A DNA stretch of 64,000 nucleotides, taken from the NCBI RefSeq assembly GCF_040882025.1, contig NZ_JBBECC010000152.1, forward strand, positions 1 through 64,000. The letters are read 5' to 3'. How positions within the stretch are numbered: position 1 is the first letter of the stretch; each line of letters opens with the position of its first letter. The notes under the pieces were generated by a model. The model ran no database searches, was not told the DNA's origin, and was given only the letters and a program-made list of their open reading frames with translations. Positions 50,452-58,226 of this stretch are shown in pieces. Position numbers and translations under genes: made by a program. The DNA comes from Parvibaculum sp040882025 (GTDB lineage Bacteria; Pseudomonadota; Alphaproteobacteria; Parvibaculales; Parvibaculaceae).

Positions 50452-50684
50452 CAGCCGCCGCATTCCGGTCACAATCGGCGACGGTCGCATTAAGAATTTG
50501 TTAGCAAAAAACTTTGCCCGCGAGCCCAATTACCTGTTGCACAGACTCGTCGATACCTATATCCCCGCGCATCACAAGACGCACACGCACGTGCCGCTGG
50601 CCCCTGGTAGGTTTATGCAACGACGGAAGCGTCCTTTTTGGATCACGCCGGTCTGAGTACCGGGTCTGAAAAAGGGTGTTGACG
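50452..50684 (+). promoter_or_regulatory. Leader of the decarboxylase gene (speF-type leader)
   Basis: A gene-free leader of about 230 nt before the ornithine/lysine decarboxylase. A structured speF leader motif upstream of ornithine decarboxylase genes is known from alphaproteobacteria; position here fits, but I could not compare structure. Directly visible are a 13-codon basic ORF at 50615 and a hairpin CCGGT-CTGAGT-ACCGG (50648-50663) that covers its stop codon and lies just before the ribosome site of the enzyme gene. Confidence 0.55.
50615..50656 (+). CDS. Leader peptide MQRRKRPFWITPV, decarboxylase leader
   Basis: ATG at 50615 with GGTAGG upstream encodes 13 residues, MQRRKRPFWITPV, ending 28 nt before the decarboxylase ATG. 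Four of the first six residues are Arg or Lys, unlike random translation, and the stop codon lies inside a small hairpin. It may act as a polyamine- or amino-acid-responsive stalling peptide, by analogy with the E. coli SpeFL leader peptide; this is inferred. Confidence 0.55.
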   Translation: MQRRKRPFWITPV

Positions 50685-51968
50685 ATGTTCGCCTCAGAGC
50701 AGGGCCGCCGTGCCCGTTCGCGCCTCTCTTCCAAAGCAATCGCGAAATCCGCGCCGTCCTCGAAGACGGTCAAGGGCCGCAAGCCGCGCCTGCGCCTTGT
50801 GCCGCAGGCAGCCGAGCTGCCGACGGAGCGCGGCGGCTTGCCGCCGAAGATCGCCCGCTACGTCGCGACGGCCGAGCTGCCGTCGCCCTGCCTGATCGTC
50901 GACGTCGACATCGTCGCCCACAACTTCGAGGAGCTGGCGCGCTCGCTGCCCGAGGCGCGCATCTTCTATGCGGTGAAAGCGAACCCGGCCGACGAAATTG
51001 TCGCGCGCCTGGCCCGTCTCGGTTCGGCCTTCGATACGGCCAGCATGGGCGAGATCGATTTGTGCCTGTCGCATGGCGTCGCGCCTGAGCGCCTTTCCTT
51101 CGGCAACACGATCAAGAAGGAACGCGACATCGGAGAGGCCTATCGGAAGGGCGTTCGCATGTTCGCCTTCGACAGTGAGCCGGAGCTTGAAAAGATTGCC
51201 TGCGTCGCGCCGGGATCGAAAGTCTACTGCCGCGTCTTGATGGAATGCGAAGGCGCCGAATGGCCGCTGTCGCGCAAGTTCGGTTGCGAGCCCGCGATGG
51301 CCGTCGATCTGCTGGCAAGCGCCGCGGCGCGCGGCCTCGACGCCTATGGCATTTCTTTCCATGTCGGCTCGCAGCAAACCGATCTCATGCAATATGACAA
51401 GGCGCTCGAGCTTTCGGTCTCGCTCTTCCGCGAACTCGAGACGCGCGGCGTTCATCTGCGCATGGTCAATATCGGCGGCGGCTTCCCGTCGCGCTACCGT
51501 ACCGAGGTGCCCTCGATCCCGGCTTATGGCGCGGCGATCCGCGAAGCGCTCACACGCCATTTCGGCGACAACCAGCCGGAAGTCATCGTCGAGCCCGGCC
51601 GCGGTGTCGTCGGCGATGCCGGCGTCATCCAGGCTGAAATCGTGCTCGTGTCGCAGAAGGGTGGCGACGACGACCGACGATGGGTCTATCTCGATGCCGG
51701 CAAGTTCCACGGCCTTGCCGAAACCATGGACGAGGCGATCAAGTATCGCCTGCTGACCTCGCGCGACGGTGGCGAAACTTCACCCGTCGTGCTGGCCGGC
51801 CCGACCTGCGACAGCGCCGACATTCTCTACGAGAAGACGGATTATCGTCTGCCGACGGCACTGGCAGCGGGCGACAAGGTCTGGATCCTAGCCACCGGAG
51901 CCTACACGACGACCTATTCGGCCGTCAGCTTCAATGGCTTTCCGCCGCTCGCCAGCGTCTGTATCTGA
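50685..51968 (+). CDS. Ornithine/lysine-type PLP decarboxylase (fold type III)
   Basis: Makes putrescine (or cadaverine) for polyamine synthesis. The 427-residue protein has the PLP lysine K98 in FYAVKANP, the AFDTASMGEI loop, ISFHVGSQQ, NIGGGFPSRY, VEPGRGVVGDAG and GPTCDSADILYE with the active-site Cys. Alphaproteobacterial decarboxylases of this branch are usually about 380 residues; the first about 50 here are an additional basic, Ser-rich stretch (RRARSRLSSKAIAKSAPSSK) before the conserved PPKIARYVAT. ATG 50685 is preceded by AAAGGGTG; GTG at 50676 is in frame. The gene directly follows the leader described above; a GNAT gene follows, as often seen in this group. Confidence 0.92.
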   Translation: MFASEQGRRARSRLSSKAIAKSAPSSKTVKGRKPRLRLVPQAAELPTERGGLPPKIARYVATAELPSPCLIVDVDIVAHNFEELARSLPEARIFYAVKANPADEIVARLARLGSAFDTASMGEIDLCLSHGVAPERLSFGNTIKKERDIGEAYRKGVRMFAFDSEPELEKIACVAPGSKVYCRVLMECEGAEWPLSRKFGCEPAMAVDLLASAAARGLDAYGISFHVGSQQTDLMQYDKALELSVSLFRELETRGVHLRMVNIGGGFPSRYRTEVPSIPAYGAAIREALTRHFGDNQPEVIVEPGRGVVGDAGVIQAEIVLVSQKGGDDDRRWVYLDAGKFHGLAETMDEAIKYRLLTSRDGGETSPVVLAGPTCDSADILYEKTDYRLPTALAAGDKVWILATGAYTTTYSAVSFNGFPPLASVCI

Positions 51969-52053
51969 AGCGGTCTACAGCACCCATTCCACAAAACATT
52001 TGAGCCCTGCCTTCGCGCAGGTTGCCGGCCATTTGGCCGGGACGGACAGGCCA

Positions 52054-52620
52054 ATGAAAATTGTCGTTGAGAAAGACATCCACAAGCCCGTGGTCGAGCG
52101 ACTGGTCGCCGATGCCTTCGGACCGGAGCGCTTCGCCAAGGCGGTCTATCGCCTGCGCGAAGGCGTGGAACATGACGCTTCGCTGGCCCTGGTCGCGCTT
52201 GATCGAGGTGACGTTGTCGGTACGCTGCGCTTCTGGCCGGTGGCGATTGCCGGTGCTGTGCCCGCTTTGCTGCTTGGGCCGCTGGTGACGGCTCCTGCCC
52301 GGCAAGGTGAGGGCATAGGCGGCCGGTTGATGCGCGCCGGTCTCGATCGCGCGGCCGCGCAAGGCCATCGCATCGTGATGCTGGTCGGGGACGAGCCCTA
52401 CTACCGGCGCTTCGGCTTTGTCCGCGCATTGGCGCGGCGGCTCGATCTGCCGGGTTGGGTCGACCCCGCCCGTTTTCTGGCTCGTGAACTCGTGGCTGGC
52501 TCGTTGACAGGCGTCTCGGGCATGGTCGGCAGACCGGTGCATATCGAATTTGGGTCGGGTCGCCCTGACGTTGCGGTAAATGCCCCCTTTGCCGCAGGGG
52601 GCGAAATCGGGCGCAACTGA
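52054..52620 (+). CDS. GNAT N-acetyltransferase (YhbS-like)
   Basis: A 188-residue GNAT-fold enzyme. The acetyl-CoA site is LGPLVTAPARQGEGIGGRLM (RQGEGIG), preceded by VVGTLRFWPVAI and followed by VMLVGDEPYYRRFGF, which matches the YhbS/predicted acetyltransferase group. Substrate is unknown; placement after a polyamine decarboxylase may point to amines. The start is the ATG at 52054; an in-frame upstream region from 51934 overlaps the decarboxylase end. A clpP promoter region follows. Confidence 0.88.
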   Translation: MKIVVEKDIHKPVVERLVADAFGPERFAKAVYRLREGVEHDASLALVALDRGDVVGTLRFWPVAIAGAVPALLLGPLVTAPARQGEGIGGRLMRAGLDRAAAQGHRIVMLVGDEPYYRRFGFVRALARRLDLPGWVDPARFLARELVAGSLTGVSGMVGRPVHIEFGSGRPDVAVNAPFAAGGEIGRN

Positions 52621-52632
52621 CCTTATATTGGT

Positions 52633-52662
52633 CTTGCGCTAGAGTGCGGAACCGTCCATTTA
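52633..52662 (+). promoter_or_regulatory. Candidate heat-shock (RpoH) promoter of clpP
   Basis: CTTGCG (52633-52638), 15 bp, GTCCATTTA (52654-52662), compatible with CTTG...CCCATNT-type RpoH promoters. A similarly spaced CTTGAA-N15-GGCCATTTT lies before lon. The gap to clpP is about 100 nt. Confidence 0.4.
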
Positions 52663-52762
52663 CCGAATCAGGTTATCCCGGTCCCATGCGGTTTTGTCGG
52701 GCGCTGCCGCGCAATTGTCCGCAAGCATGCCGCAGGAAACAGGCCGACGCCCAGGAGAGACA

Positions 52763-53395
52763 ATGAAAGACCCCATCGAAACCTATATGAACCTTGTGCC
52801 GATGGTGGTCGAGCAGACCAATCGCGGCGAGCGTGCCTATGACATCTTTTCGCGTCTGCTGAAGGAGCACATTATCTTCGTCGCCGGTCCGGTCGAAGAC
52901 GGCATGGCGATGCTGGTGACCGCGCAGCTTCTTTTCCTCGAAGCCGAAAACCCCAAAAAAGAAATCTCGATGTACATCAATTCGCCGGGCGGCATCGTGA
53001 CGTCCGGCCTGGCGATCTACGACACGATGCAGCATGTCCGCCCGCCGATCTCGACAGTGTGCATGGGGCAGGCGGCGTCTATGGGATCGCTCTTGCTGGC
53101 AGCCGGCGAAAAGGGAATGCGGTTCGCACTTCCCAATGCGCGGATCATGGTTCATCAGCCGTCGGGCGGCTTTCAGGGGCAGGCGTCAGACATCGAAATC
53201 CATGCCCGCGAAACGATCGCGATTCGCGAACGGCTCAATAACATATATGTGAAGCACACCGGGCAAAGCCTCAAGGCGGTCGAGGATGCGCTGGAGCGAG
53301 ATAATTTTATGAGCCCTGAGCGCGCCCTGGAATTCGGCATCATCGATCATGTCGGTGTGGTGCGACCGTCACAGGATGACGCCAAAAAGGCTTGA
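52763..53395 (+). CDS. clpP: ATP-dependent Clp protease proteolytic subunit
   Basis: Serine peptidase subunit of the barrel-shaped Clp protease. 210 residues from the ATG at 52763, preceded by AGGAGAGACA; the frame is open from 52694 with no support. The catalytic triad is S106 (GQAASMGSLLL), H131 (RIMVHQPSGG) and D180 (LERDNFMS). clpX follows after 328 bp on the same strand, so the pair forms the ClpXP unit, perhaps with separate promoters. Confidence 0.98.
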   Translation: MKDPIETYMNLVPMVVEQTNRGERAYDIFSRLLKEHIIFVAGPVEDGMAMLVTAQLLFLEAENPKKEISMYINSPGGIVTSGLAIYDTMQHVRPPISTVCMGQAASMGSLLLAAGEKGMRFALPNARIMVHQPSGGFQGQASDIEIHARETIAIRERLNNIYVKHTGQSLKAVEDALERDNFMSPERALEFGIIDHVGVVRPSQDDAKKA

Positions 53396-53723
53396 AACGG
53401 AAGCTTTTCAGGTGAAGGCAGGCCGCTGCGCTAAGGCCGCTCCTGTCGAATCTAGCGGCAAATGCGCAGGATTCGGGCTCTCCGGAAGCTGCGCCGCCGC
53501 GACGGAAACGCCGTGTTGCGCCGTTATGGAGGGTAATGAAATGTTGATCCCTCAGCGAATAACATGCTCGTATGTCTGAAAGATGACCGGGAAAGCATCT
53601 GCAATTCGCGCTGTGACGTATAGCGACGGCAGGCCGCTTGATCGGGTGGTGGAAGGCGGGCACGGTTTGTGCTGGGGTAACGGAAGAAGCCCGTTCCGGC
53701 TAGCGGGTTACTAAGGAGTTTTT
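53396..53723 (+). other. Gene-free clpP-clpX interval
   Basis: 328 bp without a credible ORF (the best, 17 codons from 53526, has no family features). No strong terminator was seen, so read-through from clpP is possible, but the length leaves room for a clpX promoter. CTAAGGAGTTTTT before position 53724 is the clpX ribosome site. Confidence 0.4.
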
Positions 53724-54989
53724 ATGAGCAAGGTGAGCGGCGGCGACTCCAAGAACACGCTCTACTGTTCCTTTTGCGGCAAGAGCCAGCACGAGGTCAG
53801 GAAGCTGATTGCGGGACCGACCGTCTTTATCTGCGACGAATGCGTCGAACTCTGCATGGACATCATCCGCGAGGAAAACAAAAGCTCGCTGGTGAAGTCG
53901 CGTGACGGGGTTCCCGCGCCGCAGGAAATCTGTTCCGTGCTGGATGACTACGTGATCGGGCAGCAGCATGCCAAGCGTGTTCTGTCGGTCGCGGTTCACA
54001 ACCATTACAAGCGTCTCAACCACGCCGCGAAGAACAATGACGTCGAGCTCGCCAAGTCGAACATCCTGCTGATCGGCCCGACCGGCTGCGGCAAGACGTT
54101 GTTGGCCCAGACGCTCGCCCGCATTCTCGATGTGCCGTTCACGATGGCGGACGCGACGACGCTGACGGAAGCCGGCTATGTTGGCGAGGATGTTGAGAAT
54201 ATTATCCTGAAGCTGCTGCAGTCGGCCGACTACAATGTCGAGCGCGCGCAGCGTGGCATCGTCTATATCGACGAAGTCGACAAGATCAGCCGCAAATCCG
54301 ACAACCCCTCGATCACCCGCGACGTTTCGGGCGAGGGTGTTCAGCAGGCATTGCTGAAGATTATGGAAGGTACGGTTGCCTCGGTGCCGCCACAGGGTGG
54401 CCGCAAGCATCCGCAGCAGGAATTCCTGCAAGTCGACACGACCAACATCCTCTTTATTTGCGGCGGCGCTTTCGCCGGCCTCGAAAGGATCATTGGTCAG
54501 CGTGGCAAGGGCGCTGGCATCGGCTTCAGCGCCAAGGTCCAGTCGGTCGAAGACCGGCGTACCGGCGAGATTCTGAAGGACCTGGAGCCCGAGGACTTGC
54601 TGAAGTTTGGCCTGATTCCCGAGTTCGTCGGCCGCATGCCGGTTCTGGCGACGCTGGAGGACCTTGACGAAGAGGCGCTCGTCACCATCCTGACCCAGCC
54701 GAAGAACGCGCTGGTCAAGCAGTATGAGCGTCTGTTCGAGATGGAGAATGTACGTCTGACCTTTTCCGAGGAGGCGTTGCGCTCCATCGCGCGCAAGGCG
54801 ATCGACCGCAAGACCGGTGCGCGCGGGTTGCGCTCCATCCTGGAATCAATTCTGCTCGATACGATGTTCGAACTGCCGACGCTCGAGGGCGTTGAGGAGG
54901 TCGTCATCAGCGGTGAAGTGGTCGAGGGCAAGGCGCGCCCGCTCTACATATATGCCGAACGGCAGGGCGACGTCGGCACGAGCGCCTGA
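53724..54989 (+). CDS. clpX: ATP-dependent Clp protease ATP-binding subunit ClpX
   Basis: Unfoldase partner of ClpP. 421 residues with a Cys4 zinc-binding domain (C15, C18, C37, C40 in YCSFCGK and CDECVELC), Walker A GPTGCGKTLLAQ, Walker B YIDEVDKIS, the pore loop AGYVGEDVEN and sensor 2 GARGLRSILE. The length and all motifs are standard. A strong hairpin (55027-55061) follows the gene. Confidence 0.98.
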   Translation: MSKVSGGDSKNTLYCSFCGKSQHEVRKLIAGPTVFICDECVELCMDIIREENKSSLVKSRDGVPAPQEICSVLDDYVIGQQHAKRVLSVAVHNHYKRLNHAAKNNDVELAKSNILLIGPTGCGKTLLAQTLARILDVPFTMADATTLTEAGYVGEDVENIILKLLQSADYNVERAQRGIVYIDEVDKISRKSDNPSITRDVSGEGVQQALLKIMEGTVASVPPQGGRKHPQQEFLQVDTTNILFICGGAFAGLERIIGQRGKGAGIGFSAKVQSVEDRRTGEILKDLEPEDLLKFGLIPEFVGRMPVLATLEDLDEEALVTILTQPKNALVKQYERLFEMENVRLTFSEEALRSIARKAIDRKTGARGLRSILESILLDTMFELPTLEGVEEVVISGEVVEGKARPLYIYAERQGDVGTSA

Positions 54990-55026
54990 AAGGGCTGAAA
55001 ACCCGCAATTTGCAACGATCGGCAAG

Positions 55027-55061
55027 TGGCCTTGAAAGCGTGGTCTTTCAGGGCCATTTTC
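55027..55061 (+). terminator. clpX terminator carrying a promoter-like element
   Basis: TGGCCTTGAAAG / CTTTCAGGGCCA, a 12-bp stem with one G-T pair, followed by TTTTCT. The left arm includes CTTGAA (55031-55036) and the right arm GGCCATTTT (55052-55060), 15 bp apart, the same spacing as the element before clpP, so the hairpin may also be the lon heat-shock promoter. Confidence 0.75.
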
Positions 55062-55245
55062 TATCTAACCGACGGTCCCCGGTGCTGATGCAGGCCGAGG
55101 ACCGTAACCGCCCGAAATCCGGGCGGCGCCCGCGAATCCCGCTATTCTGGCCGTCAGTCGGCCATCAGCATTCATTCAGAATCGGATGCTAGGCTGGAGC
55201 TTCGCTGCGGGCGGCAGTCGAGTCAGGTAAAGGCAGGTAGTTGAT

Positions 55246-57699
55246 ATGACCGAGAAAGAGAAGCGCAATCAGAATACGACGGCAGGCGCCAGTGGCGATG
55301 CCCTTGTGTTGCCGGTGCTGCCGTTGCGCGACATTGTCGTTTTCCCCCACATGATCGTGCCGCTCTTTGTCGGACGTGAAAAGTCTGTGCGGGCGCTCGA
55401 AAATGTCATGCAGGACGACAAGCAGATTTTGCTGGTCGCCCAGAAGAACGCCGCCGACGACAATCCGAATACGGACGATATCTACGAGATCGGCGCCATC
55501 GGCACCGTTCTGCAGCTTCTGAAGCTGCCTGACAACACTGTCAAGGTGCTGGTCGAGGGTGTGCGCCGCGCGCGCGTCAAGCGCTACATCGACAACCCCG
55601 AATTCTTCGAAGCCGAGGTCGAAGCGATCGAAGAGAACGAGGCTGACGGCGATCAGATCGAAGGACTGGCGCGCTCGGTGGTCTCGCAGTTCGAAGGCTA
55701 TGTGAAGCTCAACAAGAAGGTTCCGCCGGAAGTTCTGGGTTCGATTGGACAGATCGAGGATCCGGCGAAGCTGGCGGACACGGTCGCGAGCCACATCAAC
55801 ATCAAGATTCCCGAAAAGCAGGAACTTCTCGAGATGTCGTCGGTCGCCGGCCGGCTGGAGCGCGTCTACTCGCTGATGGAAGGCGAAATCGGCGTGCTGC
55901 AGGTCGAAAAGCGCATCCGCAGCCGCGTCAAGCGCCAGATGGAGAAAACACAGCGCGAGTACTATCTGAACGAGCAGATGAAGGCCATTCAGAAGGAGCT
56001 CGGCGACGGCGACGATGGGCGTGAGGAAATTCGCGAGCTCGAAGAACGCATTCAGAAGGTCAAGCTCTCCAAGGAAGCACGCGAAAAGGCGGTAGCCGAG
56101 CTGAAGAAGCTCAAGCAGATGAGCCCCATGTCGGCTGAAGCGACCGTCGTGCGCAATTATCTCGACTGGCTACTCTCCGTGCCGTGGAAGCAGAAGAGCC
56201 GCGTCAAAAAAGATCTGGCGAACGCGCAGGAGATACTCGATGCCGATCATTACGGCCTCGACAAGGTCAAGGAGCGTATCGTCGAATATCTGGCGGTCCA
56301 GAACCGCGCCAACAAGCTGAAGGGGCCGATCCTCTGCCTCGTCGGCCCGCCCGGTGTCGGCAAGACCTCGCTCGGCAAGTCGATCGCTCGCGCGACAGGG
56401 CGCGATTTTGTGCGCATGTCGCTGGGCGGTGTGCGCGACGAAGCCGAAATCCGTGGTCACCGCCGCACCTACATAGGCTCGATGCCCGGCAAGGTTATCC
56501 AGTCGATGAAGAAGGTGAAGCACACAAATCCGCTCTTCCTGCTCGACGAGATCGACAAGATGGGCTCGGATTTCCGGGGCGATCCATCGTCGGCGCTGCT
56601 CGAGGTTCTCGATCCCGAGCAGAACAATTCGTTCTCCGACCACTATCTGGAGGTCGACTACGATCTCTCGGACGTCATGTTCGTGACGACGGCGAACACG
56701 CTCAACATCCCTGAACCGCTGATGGACCGGATGGAGATCATCCGTATCGCCGGCTACACCGAGGATGAGAAGGTCGAGATTGCACGCCGCCATCTGATCC
56801 AGAAGGCGGTCGACGGTCACGGCTTGCGCAAGGGCGAGTGGTCGATCGACGATGAAGCGCTGCGGCAGTTGATTCGCGTTTACACGCGCGAGGCGGGCGT
56901 CCGGAACCTGGAGCGCGAGCTGAACAATCTGGCTCGCAAGGCGGTCAAACGCATTCTGACCGAACCGGAAACCAAGTCGATCAAGCTGACGATGGAAAAC
57001 ATCGCCGACTTTGCCGGCGTGCCGAAATATCGCTTCGGCGAGGCGGAAGGCGAGGATCAGGTCGGCATCGTGACCGGTCTGGCCTGGACCGAGGTCGGCG
57101 GCGAACTGTTGACCATCGAAGGTGTAATGATGCCCGGCAAGGGCCGCATGACGGTCACGGGCAACCTGCGCGATGTAATGAAGGAGTCGATCTCGGCGGC
57201 GAGTTCCTATGTCCGTTCGCGGGCGACTCGCTTCGGCATCGAACCGCCACTCTTCGACCGCCGTGACATCCATGTCCACGTGCCGGAGGGTGCCACGCCG
57301 AAGGACGGTCCGTCCGCCGGCGTCGCCATGACGGCCGCTATCGTGTCGGTTATGACCGGCATTCCTGTCCGCAAGGACGTGGCAATGACAGGTGAGATGA
57401 CGCTCCGCGGCCGGGTGCTGCCCATCGGCGGTCTCAAGGAGAAGCTCCTTGCGGCGCTCCGTGGCGGCATCAAGAAGGTGCTGATCCCACAGGACAACGC
57501 CAAGGATCTCGCCGAGATCCCGGACAATGTGAAGAGCGGTCTGGAGATCGTACCGGTCAACACCATCGACGATGCGCTAAGGCACGCGCTGACGCGCATG
57601 CCCGATCCCATCGAATGGGACGAGGACGCCTGGCAGGCTGAGCAGGCCGCCGCCGGACGCAACCGACCGGAGACAATCGAACCGGTTATGGCACATTAA
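55246..57699 (+). CDS. lon: ATP-dependent protease La (Lon)
   Basis: Degrades damaged and short-lived regulatory proteins. The 817-residue chain has the N-terminal substrate domain (ALVLPVLPLRDIVVFPHMIV), a coiled-coil linker (about 215-255), the AAA+ module with GPPGVGKTSLGKS and LFLLDEIDKM, and the C-terminal protease with catalytic S690 (KDGPSAGVAM) and K733 (GLKEKLLAALRGG). Everything is intact. The start MTEKEKRNQN lacks a strong ribosome site (GGCAGGTAG about 8 nt upstream). A symmetrical hairpin follows, then the hupB promoter. Confidence 0.98.
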   Translation: MTEKEKRNQNTTAGASGDALVLPVLPLRDIVVFPHMIVPLFVGREKSVRALENVMQDDKQILLVAQKNAADDNPNTDDIYEIGAIGTVLQLLKLPDNTVKVLVEGVRRARVKRYIDNPEFFEAEVEAIEENEADGDQIEGLARSVVSQFEGYVKLNKKVPPEVLGSIGQIEDPAKLADTVASHINIKIPEKQELLEMSSVAGRLERVYSLMEGEIGVLQVEKRIRSRVKRQMEKTQREYYLNEQMKAIQKELGDGDDGREEIRELEERIQKVKLSKEAREKAVAELKKLKQMSPMSAEATVVRNYLDWLLSVPWKQKSRVKKDLANAQEILDADHYGLDKVKERIVEYLAVQNRANKLKGPILCLVGPPGVGKTSLGKSIARATGRDFVRMSLGGVRDEAEIRGHRRTYIGSMPGKVIQSMKKVKHTNPLFLLDEIDKMGSDFRGDPSSALLEVLDPEQNNSFSDHYLEVDYDLSDVMFVTTANTLNIPEPLMDRMEIIRIAGYTEDEKVEIARRHLIQKAVDGHGLRKGEWSIDDEALRQLIRVYTREAGVRNLERELNNLARKAVKRILTEPETKSIKLTMENIADFAGVPKYRFGEAEGEDQVGIVTGLAWTEVGGELLTIEGVMMPGKGRMTVTGNLRDVMKESISAASSYVRSRATRFGIEPPLFDRRDIHVHVPEGATPKDGPSAGVAMTAAIVSVMTGIPVRKDVAMTGEMTLRGRVLPIGGLKEKLLAALRGGIKKVLIPQDNAKDLAEIPDNVKSGLEIVPVNTIDDALRHALTRMPDPIEWDEDAWQAEQAAAGRNRPETIEPVMAH

Positions 57700-57732
57700 T
57701 ATCGTCGAATACCGATTATGGTGCGGCAAGAA

Positions 57733-57764
57733 GCGAAACGGGAGCCTCATGGCTCCCGTTTCTG
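57733..57764 (+). terminator. lon terminator
   Basis: GAAACGGGAGCC-TCAT-GGCTCCCGTTTC, a perfect 12-bp stem, 35 bp past lon. The T run after it is weak (TGCTTT). Confidence 0.7.
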
Positions 57765-57808
57765 CTTTGGGCATCTCGAATTTTCCGCAGAAATCCTTTG
57801 TTTTTACT

Positions 57809-57838
57809 TTGACCCCCTTCTTGGCAGACGAGTAGACT
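57809..57838 (+). promoter_or_regulatory. Candidate hupB promoter
   Basis: TTGACC (57809-57814), 18-bp spacer, TAGACT (57833-57838), about 55 bp before the hupB start. Confidence 0.5.
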
Positions 57839-57892
57839 CTTAACGCTTGAGGGAATCCCGATTCCCCGCCATCGCATCAGAAGGGGCCCGAC

Positions 57893-58168
57893 GTGAACAA
57901 GAACGATCTCATTGCAGAAGTGGCGGACCGGACCGGTCTATCCAAGGCCGATGCGACCAAATCCGTCGACTATGTGTTCGACATCATCACGGACTCGCTG
58001 AAAAAGGGCGAAGAGGTCCGACTGGTCGGCTTCGGCACGTTCAACGTGTCGAACCGGGCAGCTACCGAGGGCCGCAACCCGCGTACCGGCGAGACGATTC
58101 AGATCCCGGCCTCGAAGCAGCCGAAGTTCAAGGCCGGCAAGGGTCTCAAGGACGCTGTGAACAGCTGA
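57893..58168 (+). CDS. hupB: DNA-binding protein HU
   Basis: A 91-residue histone-like protein that bends and compacts DNA. MNKNDLIAEVADRTGLSKAD is the N-terminal helical part, VRLVGFGTFNVSNRAATEG leads to the DNA-binding arm (RNPRTGETIQIPAS) and FKAGKGLKDAV ends the chain. GTG start 57893 with GAAGGGG upstream. The gene stands after lon, a classical order (lon-hupB). Own promoter and terminator are visible. Confidence 0.96.
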   Translation: MNKNDLIAEVADRTGLSKADATKSVDYVFDIITDSLKKGEEVRLVGFGTFNVSNRAATEGRNPRTGETIQIPASKQPKFKAGKGLKDAVNS

Positions 58169-58190
58169 GCTGAGAAAAACCACGAGTTTG

Positions 58191-58226
58191 AGGGCCGGCC
58201 GCATCGAGAAGCGCGCCGGCCTTTTT
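58191..58226 (+). terminator. hupB terminator
   Basis: GGCCGGC / GCCGGCC stem followed by TTTTTATTT, about 25 bp past hupB. Its T run overlaps the stop codon of the converging MFS gene. Confidence 0.85.
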
